Shown here piece after piece: positions 27,536-40,579 of a stretch of 64,000 nt of DNA. The translations under genes were made by a program, and so were the position numbers. Within the stretch, counting starts at the first letter, position 1. The number at the start of each line of letters is the position of its first letter. Origin of the DNA: Certhia americana (Eukaryota; Chordata; Aves; Passeriformes; Certhiidae); the NCBI GenBank assembly GCA_018697195.1, contig CM031858.1, positions 133,805,715-133,869,714 on the forward strand. The letters run 5' to 3'. The notes under the pieces were generated by a model that was not told the origin of the DNA, did no database searches, and was given only the letters and a program-made list of their open reading frames with translations.

Positions 27536-30415
27536 ACGTGGATAGACTCGAGCAATTTTTAAATATTCAACATCCCTGTGTAGTTGAATCAAAGCTCCAG
27601 AGTGCAGACTGTGTGAGCAGAAATGTGTGCTTGCAGGACCAGGTGAAAATACACTGTTTGTCACTAAGCACACTGAAAACAAATATATAACCTTGTATTG
27701 GCTGTGTTATGGTCATTTATAAACATGAAGAACTTCCCATTTTTGGGATAGAAGTTAAGATATCATCATGTCTAGAACAGCTTCCAGGATCTACTTGTTT
27801 ATTGCAGTTTTGAAACCGATCTGGTAGACATCCAGTTTAGTTTTTGATGGAGAATTACATCTATTTGAAAACAATATGCTTGTCACAAGTTAGAAAAAGT
27901 ACGGTGGCTCATGGTGTGAGGAGCAGAAAGCACATTTCCTGAGTGCTGCTGCAAGAACAGTGCATGTCTTACATGAGCAGAGATGCTAAGGAAGTGGGAT
28001 TCTGTCATAGATCTCTCACTTTAAAATTCGGAGAGATAAGGGACCTGATTTCAGTCCTGCTTGTGCCAGTTTCATACATCTTCAACAACTTTGGCTTCAA
28101 AGTTACACTGAGCTAAATTAGATCAGAATGAGGTCATTGTTTCTAAAATTTATTTCATTCAGGTTAGAGAGTTCCTGAAAGTCCAACTTCTCTGGAACAA
28201 ATTATACTAGAAGGCAAAATTTCAGGACTGAGCTGTAGCAGTTGGACAAAAAGACCTTGAATTTTCACACAGTTTCAGTATAGAAATATCTTACAATTCA
28301 AAGTACAAATTTTAAATGATCAAAAGAAGTATAAAAGAAATAATTGTTTATTATTTGAAATGCTGAAATGTTTGACATGATTTATTAAAACAGATTTCAG
28401 TGATTGACAATTTTTTTTTTTTTATTATTTCACTTAATATTGCAGTTTAGGAGATTGTGTTTTGTTTTTGTAATTAAATAAGTTTTCTTTTTATACATAC
28501 CTCTACCTCTTATGTAAGGTAAATATACTTAAAATATATAAAGAGTATAACTGGAAATTCAGAACTCTATTATTCCATTTTTTAAGCTTACTCCTATGAA
28601 CTGCCTCTATTTTAAGTGCAAATATAAGAAATATTGAGAGATAAAAAATATTACACTTTTCTCCATATATTTTAAGCAGTAAAAAGTCACTGCTTTGAGA
28701 GTTCTTCTTACAACATTAAGAAGTACCTCCTTTAAAATATTAGTATTGCCTATGATATTTTTCATAGAAAAGTATTTTTCAAAGATGTATAGAAGAGAAC
28801 AGAACTAGAATGTTTAAAGTGACATAAATTTTTAATTGTATATTTTAAAATGTTTTGCCAAACCTTCTTCTGCTTACACACTTCCATGTTTATTAGAAGA
28901 TATGAAAAGGGTGTGATCTTTTGCAGCATTTAGAAGAATCTACTAAATTTACAGTAATTTAAAATATTGGCATAAGACAATAACATCCCTTATAAAAAGC
29001 CCTGCCTTTCTCTATCCTTGTCTGCATATTCACATCCTTATTATCACTCTTGCTGGCAGAAGCATTCAGGCAGGTACCCACTGCATCAAGCCAGGAAAGT
29101 TTTGTGGGGTAACTCTAAACAGGCAAAAAGATGGTAAATATTGACATTAGAAGCTCCTTCATAAAATAATTGTCCTCTAAGATATTAAAATACATGCTCC
29201 AAAGATGGTGTGTAACTGATTATGCCTCCTCAGAATCTGAGGATAGACAGGGATTTCCTGAAATAAGGAAGAAGAAATATTTTCATACAGTAATGAGAGC
29301 ATACAGAATCTTTCATCATAGGTAAATGAACGTGAATAATTTCTGAGTACTTAAATTCAAACAAAAATGTCTAATATTAAATTGTATTGATTAAACCCTT
29401 ACCTAAATAGCTATCTGAGCCTTCTGTAAACAAATGTACAGGAATAATTAAAACTGTAATTCTTTAATCATGTTTCCTTTTATTCTCTGACTTTGCTGGA
29501 ACTATGACTATCATGGAAATGTTGTCTGGGCAAAATATTAATAATCTTGTGAGAACATGCAACAAAAGAACTATGAGTTATTGCTAAAGTATTTTAGTGC
29601 ATTTATTGTAGTTATCTATGGTTTCAGGTGAGATTAAGTTTATTATTAATAAAATAACATGATTTTTAATACTTTTAACTTATGAAAATTTTTTATCGTT
29701 AGAACCTAGCTTTAGTTTACCTTTTTAACACTAACTACAAGACGTAGTTTCCCCTGGAATTTGTGAAGACTTTCTATTCTAAAGGTAAAGATAGTTCTTT
29801 TTCAGTTGAAACTATGGACCACTGAATTATATGAGTGACCAATATTGAAATTACCATGAAAACATTTTTGCTTTCTCTGCACCCCTTTTTTATCTTTTCC
29901 AAATTTAAATAGCAAAGAAAAAAAACTTGAGTTATCATTCCAAGGTAATTTTTCACTATCCTTTATCACCTTGGAGGTGGAATATCTGCTGAATAAAATC
30001 AATAAATATTCATTAACTTTTTAGTAGTGATGAAAGCATTACTACAAACGTATCGGGAAAGGGTGTCATCGTATGAAATGCAAGGCTTCCAATGTAGGTA
30101 ATTCTTCTCTTATTCAACCTGTTCCACTTATTTCAAACTACTATTTCAGTTTAACTAAGTTAGAAATTTTTACTTGGTAACCAAATTTTGCATCAGGATT
30201 AAGTGCTAATAATTAATACAGATTTGGCACAGATAAGGCAAAATGAACACCTGCTGGAGTCTGTATAAAACTTCAGTTCTTTATGATGCCATCATAGAAT
30301 AAAAAGCCATCGTGAAGTTTTTCTTTTGAAGTTTTCTGAGTATTTATGTAAATATTATGATTTTTTAAATCTTTTTTTACAGAGGAGTCTTGGCAAACAC
30401 AATTAATGACAATGC

Positions 30416-30458
30416 AAAAAAAAAAAAAGAAAAAAAAAAAAAAAAGAAAAAAGAAAAA
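30416..30458. repeat. A-rich tract
   Basis: About 43 nt of A interrupted by a few G residues. An acceptor-like CTTTTTTTACAG precedes it at 30371-30382, but no coding sequence follows. It may be a degenerate retroposon tail or simple repeat. Confidence 0.85.
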
Positions 30459-31809
30459 TGTAATATCTCCAGAATTTATGAAGTGTTTTTCAAATTATAA
30501 TTTTCTTCATACTTTGATGAAATCATTATTCTTCTAATAAAACAAATGCTTAAATCTATCTGTCATAGATTAAGATTCAGTGTCATTTTAGATTATGTTG
30601 GTGCTTTCCTATGGTATATTTAAATTGACTTTGCAGGTAATTTTGTTCTGTCTTCTGTTAACTATCTAAAACTAAATGGGTCACTGTCAAATAAAGTTAT
30701 TTAATTAATTAAAAAATTGTTATTTAGTTGGGAGTATTTTATCAATTGTATGGGGTGTTTTTTGTTTTGTTTTTTTCTCTTTTACGTTTTCTATGAAAAC
30801 ATGTCTTGTTCTATTTTTATTTTTATGTGTGTTTCATTAAGGATAGGAAAATCAGTATGGGGAAAATAGAGAAACCAAAGTGAAGGGGAAATAAGCAGAA
30901 TAAACTGTACATATGTTATTCATGTGAAAACTGTTGCTAAGATGCTCTGTACTTTAGTCCTGTTGTCCCAAGCTCCCCAAAATGTGCCATTCAAAACCTT
31001 TTGTATTCACAGAAACTGCTTAAGGTTAAACTGAATATTGTTGAGGGTGAGACCTGTAAGCATATGCTTGTAAGAGGAAAGCATATTCTTTCCATCTTTT
31101 CACAGTTCTCATTCCATCCAAGCCCCATCTATTACAATTCACAGTCTAGGCACCAGGAATATATATTTGGTATGAATAGTCTGGGCAAAGTGGCACCAAT
31201 TTCTGTGTCCTTCTCTGGCTGTAATTTCAGCTGCAGCTGTTCAGGAGCTGCTGTCTGACAGTAAAGCTTGTCCTGTGATGAGGGCAATGGCACAAGTGTG
31301 AGGGGAGGGACAGACACTGTGGGCAGTGACAATGACAGTCCTACAGAAACCATTCTCAGTCAGAGCCCCCAGCAGGTGCCGAATGATGAGTGCCTCAAAA
31401 ATCAGGCCACCTGCCTAGGAATCTGATTACTGATTTAGAAATGCAATTTCAACCTATTTCTAGCTAATTTGAAACTTCTAGCTAACTTTTTCCAATAATA
31501 ATGTTCTCTTGAAAGTATATTTAAAACCCTATACATGTGTTTTAAAGTGTTTGGTATCTGTTATTAGTATCAAAAAATCATTAACGCATTTCTCCTGTGA
31601 TGGTCCACTGATGCTGAAATCCTTATTTTAGGGGAAAGGTAGAGAAAAATGTCATCTAATGATAATGATGTTTATGATAATTAAAAAAAATATAAAATAA
31701 AACTGTTTGAAGCGGATTGGGTCATTGCAGTCAATCAAATTAGTGCTCAGTGGTTTTGTTACAAAATTGTGCTGAGAAATTGGAATACAAAGTACCTACA
31801 TGTATCTTA

Positions 31810-31931
31810 AGAGTGAAGTTTTATGCTAATATGTATAATACTTTTACCTTTTTTACTGAAGTAGTCCTTGAAAGTGAAGTTTTATACTAACTATATAATA
31901 ATGCTTTTACCTTTTCTATTGAAGTAGTCCT
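31810..31931. repeat. 61-bp imperfect tandem duplication
   Basis: Two head-to-tail copies occur, at about 31810-31870 and 31871-31931. Both contain AGTGAAGTTTTAT near the start, CTTTTACCTTTT in the middle and TGAAGTAGTCCT at the end. They differ by several substitutions and a small indel, so the duplication is not recent. It does not resemble CR1 or an LTR that I recognise. Confidence 0.85.
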
Positions 31932-34900
31932 ATTTTTCATGGAAAGGTTAAAGCCTATTGCGCAGAGAAAACAAGAATGTTTAGCCCCCATTTCTTTTAC
32001 TTGTTTATAAATCATTACTTCTTTTGCCATAAAGTATATGTGACTTTGAAATGTGAAAGGATTAAAAAAATTGACTTCTAATTTACTTTGAAAAATATTT
32101 CGCACAAAATATATCATGCTTTTCTGCTAAAATAGTAGCAACTTATAATATTCAGCTGTATTGAGGACAAAGCAGGTCTGCAGACTTTTAGTCCTAACTA
32201 GTAGATGAACCTGGTTGGGCATTGTCACATATTGCAGAACAATTACAGAATAAAAAAGAATGGGGAACATGGAGAAATGTCTCTCAAATTTCACTGTGTT
32301 CCCCCAACAAGATTGCCATTACTTACACTGCAACCTGGTCCCCCTTTGTATAATCCATCAAAGTCTTTACATTACCCAGTGGTTCTTCTTCCCTTTACTG
32401 AATTTTCAATTTTTCTCTTATATATTTTTTTTTCACCCTTCTCTCTTTTTTGAAGCTGTGTAATTTAGGTAATGATTTTTTTAATCATGCTGCAGTACTT
32501 AATAGGATTTCAGACTTGAAGATACTTTTAAAAGTGTTTATTTCAGTTAATTTTTAACTTGCTAAGTCGTCAAAATTGCTGTGGAAGTCAGGTACATCTG
32601 ATTTCGCCACTTCACCTCACTGATTAAGCAAGTTGTTTCCAAGGCATGTTTGACTAACATTGATGAGCATGGAGAAGTAGACTGTGAAAAAAATGTCTTC
32701 TATTGGAACTTCTGGTTTATGTCTCATCTGTTTCAATAGAAAAGTGAACCTAATAGCCTGTATTCATGCAGCACTATATTCTATGTTAAGATATTCTTTT
32801 GAAATATGTAAAGGCAGATGAACTGAATGAAAATGTACATAAAAAATACCTGTGTCTTACACTGAGGTTTAGTCCAGATTGAAGGCATCACTTCTTATGA
32901 AAATGTACTCAGATTGATGGTATTCTAGAGAAATATTCTATAAGGAATAGTGCCAGTGCTTATGCTTTCTGCCTTTCTAAACATTTAGATTATGAATATC
33001 TTTTAGGTTCCTAGTTATATAATCTGTTTACTTGGAAAATGTAAATATATGGGCATTAGTTATATAATCTAAATAGAATCAAATAAAAGTTTCCATCACA
33101 AACCTGCACAACTGTTTATTGTTTTCCCTATTTATAAGCCATTTTCTGTATCCATCTATAACAAGGGGAGGCAGAGCTTGTGATGGACAATAAAAATGTT
33201 TAGATACTAGTTTTTACTACTCCTAGGGTATGCAGTATGTTTCATTGGATTTTATAATTTCTAATAATTTTGTTATTTCTGCATATTATTGTTTGGTTTT
33301 AATTTTTTTTCTAAGTTTAATTCTGAATATCTGTTCATACTCAAAATTTATAAAAGATGACTTCCTTTGAAAAGTCTTCATGTTCTGTTTTTATCACACA
33401 ATTTTAACACACTTTAAAAAAGAATATTACGAAGCCACCATTTTTTAAAGCTAGGATATCTAGGATGTTGAAGAAATTGAATTTGTTCTTGTAAACGTCT
33501 GACTGAAGGTCATCAGAATTAGGTTTGAACTTCAGACTAATATCCCAGCACAATTTAAAGGGCTGCTTTTTTTTTTTTCTTCAAAGTACAAAGTATATTT
33601 ATGAGGCTGAAAGTTCCTGGTTTTCTGACATATGTAATCCATTGGCCCAATTCAATCACTATAAACCTTTAGAAAAGCCAAGGCTGGTCACTAGCTGAAA
33701 TCTTCAGAGATATAATTCAGTATAAGCAGAGGTAGTGGGAGAAGGTTTTCTGCTATTTGCTTTATGTGAGTAGTATTGCAAGAAAAATTAATCTCTTCAA
33801 ATCCATGAATTTCATTGAAAATGTACAAAAGTTTTATGGAAACTGAAGCCAGTAGAGTGGGTGAACCAATTTAAAGAGCCCATAAAATGTGGAGATGTCA
33901 CCACGTGCAAGTGCCCCACAAGGTTTTATCTTGAAGTGTGACTCAATAAGGTGAGCTGTGGTGAGCCAGAAGCTCATTGTCATCTGCAATGAAATCATCC
34001 TATCATCCTCATCCTATTTTATGATTGTTGTTCTGGAGCAAATCCATCATTTACCTGACTTTTAGTGAGCCATTTTAGTTAACTACACTGGTATGAAACT
34101 AAACTGCTAAACAATTCTTTCATCTTAATAAGCTGAAGAATTACTCTGGCTTGTAGCAACTTTACCAGAACTGGCTCAAAAGAGCACAGTTACACTGCTG
34201 GGAGCAACATGGAGAAGAGTGAGTGCCATGCCCAGTGACAAAGAGCTGTTAGATAACTCAGCTACCTAATGGACCCCATTTCCAGTAAGCAGTAAATAAT
34301 AGTATGACTTTAAAGCAACACTGGCAACATCACAGGCAAAATTGCAAATTTTAAAGGGTGATGTGACAGCTTGAGGGATGAAAGAGTAGGTGAGAGTCTC
34401 TTGGTATTCCTATTTTCCTAAAATTGAAACTATATAACTTATCTAAAGATAGGTCTGCACTGCATCCCAAAGCATGACTGTGGTGCATCTTGAGAGATGC
34501 AAACTAGTTTCGAGAGCAGTAGCTAAAGTGCTGATAGCTGGAGCTGCAGAGTGCTGACTGCTGAGACCCCGGGTAAATATTCATGTGATGAGTGTGTGCT
34601 GAGCTGCTATGCCCATGTCCTTGTCACTACAGAGGCTCTGCTGGTGTACAGATACCCTGTGAGATAAGCAGCTTTTCAACCCTGCCCTCTGGAAGAAGAT
34701 GACTTCTCTAAGCAGTAAGCTTGTGCAAATAAGAATCCTTTATGGCACCTGTGTAAGATGAGAACAAGCATCTAGGAAAATACCAGTACTTCATGTTACT
34801 GCTGTCGGTTAAATTCACAAAATATATGGTTGTGGCAAACTTTGTACCAGAAAAATGTATTATAATGTTGTTGCCTTTTTTACTAATAGTTTTCTTTAAG

Positions 34901-37098
34901 AAAGGGAAAATGCAGCAAAAATAGATACACATTAGGGCATCTTGACATGAATCTCATTCAGTATTTTCTGAGCCTGAGTTTCGGTTGTTTCCTTCTCTTT
35001 TTATCTGTAGAAAGTAACTAAAAAAGTGAGTGCAAGATATTTATATTCTGATTTGGTAGCATTAATACTAACACCTTCCTTGTGTTCACCTCACAGTAGA
35101 TCAGATGATTAGACAATATTCATTGCAGGGGAAGATAAAAGCTTTATTTTTCAAAAGTGGTAAAGTCTTAGTGTTGTAGGAAATTCAACGAGAGGACAGA
35201 ATACTTAGTCAACACCTTTGTTCCTTTTAAATATCTGGAAAGAGAATTGTACACAGTGCCCTATCTCTTTGAGTAATTTACATTTGTGTCGTGTGTTTGA
35301 AATCCCATCACTCTGTGAAGGCAATGACCTTCAGTGGCTCTGCACAGATGCAGATCACTGAGCATTTTACAGAGCTGCATGAAGCTGAAGTTCCCTTTTT
35401 ATTGACAACAGTAAATTGTGCTCTAAGAAGTACTATGAAAGCACATTGTAATTATGTCATTTTGTTCCTAATTATAGATAACAGTTGCAGGTCACCTGTT
35501 CGAAAAAAACCCCAGGTTGTAGCACTGTCTCAGACTTCCTGCTTTGTCTATGTCAGTGAGACTTTGCTGTTTGTACTGTAGTTTTCCCTGCTGGATTTGT
35601 GCTGCAGGCTGATTTTTTTTCCTTCTTTTTATTTAAATCCCTATAACAATTCAGAAAATGTAATTCAGCCATTTTGAAGAGTGAATCCACAGAAAAATGT
35701 CTTGTTTTGTCCATGTTAAAACACTTAAGACACTAATTTGAAGTGGTACATCACCTTCCTTCTGAGGGTCTGCATTTCATATCATTAAGAAAAGTGGCAA
35801 AGAGTTTATTATAAGCCTCTGAACAAAAATCATAATTTTCACAGAGGCTTAGGAGAAAATTGTTATTATTTGGTTGCTAATATCTATGGCTCTGCCGAAC
35901 TTCTTGAGTCTGCTGTGAATAACTGCAATATATGGGGACCTTTCCAAAGGAATTAACTTGTTTTGTTGTGCATATTCATAGCCACAAGGGGATTTTCACT
36001 TTAAGTGCTTTGAACCAAGACAGTACAGGATTACAAAAGAAAGACTATATTTTTTTTGTATTCTTGATATGTCTTCTACATCCTGCTCACCCTAGGACTC
36101 CTTATGTTGGTTGATGATAATTATGTTAAATATTGTTCAGATAGTATTCTCTGCAATTTAATTAAGATTGTGATCATAATTTATTTTGACTTATAAAAAT
36201 ATTGTTCCTTAAGTAAGTATTGTTCCTACAGTCAAGATCTCTGGAAGAGACATGCTAAAATATGTTATTAAGAGATTTCTTTGGCAATAACAAGCCATAG
36301 ACAATCCATGTCTCTCCTGATCTCTATTGCATGGTTCTTGTCAGTTTATTGCAGTAGGATAAGCAAGCTCAAAAAACAAAACTGCAGAAACTGCATTCTG
36401 TGAAACAAATTTCAAGACCTTTTTAGTTTTTAAAAAATTTCATCATTCTTTTAGCTGCTCTATATTTTTCCGAGTATTTGTTGTTCTTTAGATTTTTCTA
36501 GATGAATGTTTTTTCTCCAATTCTCATTTGAAAATTCTGATGCTGTAAGAGTAGAAGTTATTGAAGATTTATCTTTGTGTGATTGCAGCTAGTACAGTTG
36601 CCAAATCTTTGCTAATCATATTTGTCAAGAAGGGTTGTAAATAATTTTCAAATGGATTGTCTAATAGCAAGTGACAAAAGGGAATTCAACTCAGTTGTAG
36701 AGGATTGATGGGCTTGAGTTTTCCCCTGCATTTTAGCCTTTGGATGAGTATTCATTTCTAGATTCTACTTCATGAGGTTTGTTTATTTTATCTGTAACTG
36801 TAGTTACATATACAACAGCTCCCAAAAGCTTTGCTATTCCTGGAGGGCAGAGTGGGCAGGGTGTCAGTGTGACTCCTGATGGATACAGCTGCAGTTCAAG
36901 TGCTGCACAGCTGTGGCTGGACTGTATCACATTGGTTTGTGATGTCCTGGTGTCCACTAGAAATGTAGATACATACTACTGCCTCTCCAATTTATTCTTT
37001 ATTAAGGTGAGCTTTGCTGGGATGCAGAAATATTTTGGCTCCACAAGTATATGCCAAGTAGCTGGCATTTTTGTTTCCATGCTACCCCAAAATTTTCT

Positions 37099-37160
37099 CA
37101 CCCCCGCCGGCTCGTCAGAAGCCTCGCTAAGTCCGCTTGGATGGCTTAGGAGTGCACCGT
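37099..37160. other. Short CpG-rich patch in AT-rich intron
   Basis: Six CpG dinucleotides fall at 37105, 37108, 37113, 37125, 37134 and 37158, whereas the surrounding kilobases contain very few. It is too short to be a CpG island. No element or RNA was recognised. Confidence 0.5.
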
Positions 37161-39047
37161 AGGTCTTTTTCAAGGCCAGGGATCTGGCCTGCCTGTCAGA
37201 GGTTTAAATTTGGTATTACATAGCATAATCCACCAAATGCTTTGGCTGTTATATTCGCTGTAAAAATAAAGCAGATTTTGCTGAGCTAGACGGCCCCATT
37301 GGATCATGTACTTGCAAACTATTTTTGATACAAACATGAGCATAAAATTGTAGCTGCATTTCCAAATTACAGGCTGAGGAATAGTCAAGTCCTAATCCTT
37401 GACTGATGCTTTTAGGTGCTATTGCAATAGAACCAATATAGTGCTGTCTAGAGTCTATCTTGGTCAACTGACAATGCTTTGTTGAGCAGGAGAGCTCTGC
37501 TTTAGGACCTGTGGAGTGTTTCTGCTGTTTTTTTCTAGACTTTTTATAACTTCACAAAATTTAGAATGAATAATTACCATTACAACATCTAATACAGCCT
37601 GCTATTTATCACAGTCCATTCAGTGACATGCTGTTAATTTGTTATTGAGCTCAATAACTTGTATTACTGAAGAACATCTCGTGCTTGATCAAAGGGCATT
37701 TCTTGAAAGGCATCCAGCATTTGTGTGAAGGAGAGATGAGAATCTATGATGTCTCTTAATAGTTCATTTAAAAAGATGATTTCTGTTGTCATTTAAGTTT
37801 AGGATTTACATTCAAAATGTTCATCTAGCCTTGCATGTGTTTTAAACCTTCATCTTGAAAGATACAGACTTAATTGTATTTATTTTAAATCATCCTGGTA
37901 AAGTCAGTTGTGTTAATCTTAAAGTATAACTTTCTGCATTTGCCCAAGACTGTGTATAAACAGAAATAGAGAGCAAAACTCATAACAATGTGTAATCTGG
38001 GCTCCTAGAATTGCTGCAAATGGTAAAACTTCATCTCATTAAACTTGAATACATCTTCATTAGTCATTAGGAGTCCTGATCCTATCTAAAAAAGACAAAA
38101 CAATCTTAGTTCAATGCCTAAACAGATCTCCTAACTGCTCTTCTCTGGAGTTTAGCTAGATGTCTTGTCCATCTTTTAATATGAGAAGTTTTGAATTTAA
38201 AAGATGTGAAGAAATAAGCAGAACAGATTATACTGTGTTTTAATTATAGAATGGTATTTATGTTTGAGAATTGCTGTGTGCCTCATATGAACTGGCTGAT
38301 TTATTTTAGATTTTCAGCATAGTCTTCTTGATGTTGTGAACTAACAAATCTCTAAATAGATTAATTTTTTTTAAAGAAAAATATTAAAAGTAGATAAAAG
38401 TGTACATATGAAAAGATCTACCGAGAAGAGAACAATAGGTTTTATTGGAAACCCAAGGAAATTTCAAAAACAATTGCATTTAGAGTGAGTTCTTTCCTGC
38501 TCTTAAATGAGGATCCAAGAAATCAGAAGGTAATGTTTATTTTTATCATCACCATTCCAGTAATGAGAGAATAAGTTATATAATGTAATAATTAATAATT
38601 TATCTATTTTTTTTATTAGGAAAAGACTCTGAGTGAATTTAAAATCAGTGAGGGAAGGCAGTTCTAAAATTATGTGAAGAGGAAATAGAGATTCATAAAC
38701 TAGGCTCAAATTATTCATATTTTTTATATACTTGAAAATTGGAAATTTACTTGGAGTTGCTTAATTCATGACTGTTGAAGTTCAATACAATATTTTACTT
38801 CATCAAATCTAAAAGCTGTATTAATTTGAGGAAACTGTCAGATAATATTTAAAAGGGAAAATGTAAGGTTTATGATAATTGAAAATCAAATATTGAAGAA
38901 AGAAAGTAAAAGAGCTCAATTTCATCATTCATTTCTTGCTTAATGCATTTGGCAAAGAGTGAGAACAGACATGAAGCCTTTTTCCTCTGGGCTGCAGAAG
39001 AACTTTTGTTCTTTCAGATTTTATTTTCTTCCCCTGCGGCTTTCATT

Positions 39048-39200
39048 GCTGACCAGCACATTGTATGGTATGGGGCACCCCTTTGGTCAAGTTGGGGCCA
39101 GCTGTCCCAGCTGTGTCCCCCCCCAACTTCTCATGCACCCTCAGGCTCCTTGCTGGTGGGATGGGCTGAGAAGTGGAAAAACAGTTCCTTGCCAGCTCTT
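39048..39200 (+). mobile_element. Probable avian ERV/LTR fragment
   Basis: A GC-richer segment contains TATGGTATGGGGCACCCCTT, CCAGCTGTCCCAGCTGTGTC and a C-run followed by AACTTCTCATGCACCC. This order resembles a common avian ERV-derived repeat I remember. The resemblance fades after about 39200. No termini or target duplications were found, so limits and family are approximate. It could instead be unrelated GC-rich intron. Confidence 0.5.
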
Positions 39201-40551
39201 ATGTGGTGAACACTGTGCTCATGGTGGCACAGGGGATCCTGCTGCAAACTGATGCCAGGGGGGGTTTGTGCTGAATCCATGTTCCTTCCTGACAGTGTGA
39301 GCAGGACACCCACTGGAAGGAGCGCAGGCTGAAATGTTTTGTGAAGGTACTTCTACCTTAAAGTACTTGCAATGAATTAAACAAAAAATATTTATGTAAA
39401 CTGTGGATACTCAATAAACTCGGCATCACATGCTCTACGAGGCCTCTTCATGTAGAAGCAACATATTTTGACTATTAAAGTAAATGGAGTATTTCATGTT
39501 TGCTGAAAAGAACTGAATTTTCTGTGTCTCTAAGACTGACGTTTTCTGTTACTTGGATTGGCTTGAATTTCTAACAAGATGCAAATGAGAAAAATTAGCA
39601 ATTGAATGTATCCTCAGAGGTAAGTGGCAGCCCCTTGTGTGCTCTGAAGGAGAGCGGCATTTGCCATCAGCCGTTTCTACACGTTAGTGTGTGACTGGTA
39701 ATAAACCCAATAGAGTGGCTGGGGTTACCAGCATGATCACAGTTTGCATAAATACAATTATGCCCTTTCCAACTGAGGGCTTGTTCGTGCATCTTTGGCA
39801 GAAGTGGTAGAAGAAGAGAGCATATCGGACTTTGCAGCTGATTGTGTAGATAATGTCTTGGATGAGTTTCAGGACTAATCTAAGAAGGCAGCAGCCCAGA
39901 ATAATTAGGGTTGGTGAAATTGCCCAGTTGCTTATTTTGCATGCTGAGCTTGCTGTTGCTGCTGTAAAAAAGGTTAGTGTTTGCTGAAGACAGGGAGAGG
40001 ATGAGCTGAGTGGTTGCCTCAGGCTGCAGTGACAGCCATGGCCTGAAGCAAGCAGGAACAGCAAACCTGGCCCTGAATCCTTAACCCTCACCTCCATCTC
40101 CTCTGCCTCCTTCACCTGAAATACAGGACATCACTAGCCTTCAGTGCAGAAAATTTCAGCTCTCTCTACAAAACTGAGAAACTTTTCTTTGGCTCTGTAC
40201 ATTTCTGCTGACATTTCTGGTCTCCTGCGGAACAGACCAGATCAAAGGATGAGTAGATGTCTTTCTAATGAATTTTATGAGATCATAATCTAAACCAGCA
40301 CATTGACCATCCTCCCTTTGTCTCTACAGATGATATCTATGATAAGGATGGGAAAAACATGTGCAAAAGTTGCACTTTACTTTCACTGTTACAGCAACAG
40401 AGCAGCTTTTTATGGTTGGTGGGCCAATAAAAAAATGTTTTTCTTCCACAGAAAAATATTTTTTAAAAGTTATTGCTACTGACATCTATAGTATCTACAG
40501 CCAAAAGCAGAAAATTAATTGATCACTGGTATATTAAGGTGAACAGCAAAT

Positions 40552-40579
40552 GGTGAAATAATGAAGGTGAAATAATGAA
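40552..40579. repeat. 14-bp perfect tandem duplication
   Basis: GGTGAAATAATGAA occurs twice in direct succession. It looks like a local duplication without evident function. Confidence 0.8.

Noticed and set aside
30371..30415. Acceptor-like CTTTTTTTACAG followed by a short segment
   Set aside because: No matching donor or coding homology, and it runs straight into an A-rich tract.
34484..34501. Small perfect hairpin TGCATCT-TGAG-AGATGCA
   Set aside because: A 7-bp stem is too short for a microRNA precursor and is expected by chance in this length.
36779..37162. 127-codon plus-strand ORF spanning the CpG patch
   Set aside because: Low protein character, no homology recognised, and it lies wholly in an intron. 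Its length is not unusual for a 64-kb window.
39684..40115. Minus-strand 143-codon ORF with two hydrophobic stretches
   Set aside because: No recognisable family, no splice or promoter context, and composition typical of chance ORFs opposite Gln/Asn- and Leu-rich AT sequence. A tblastn search would settle it.
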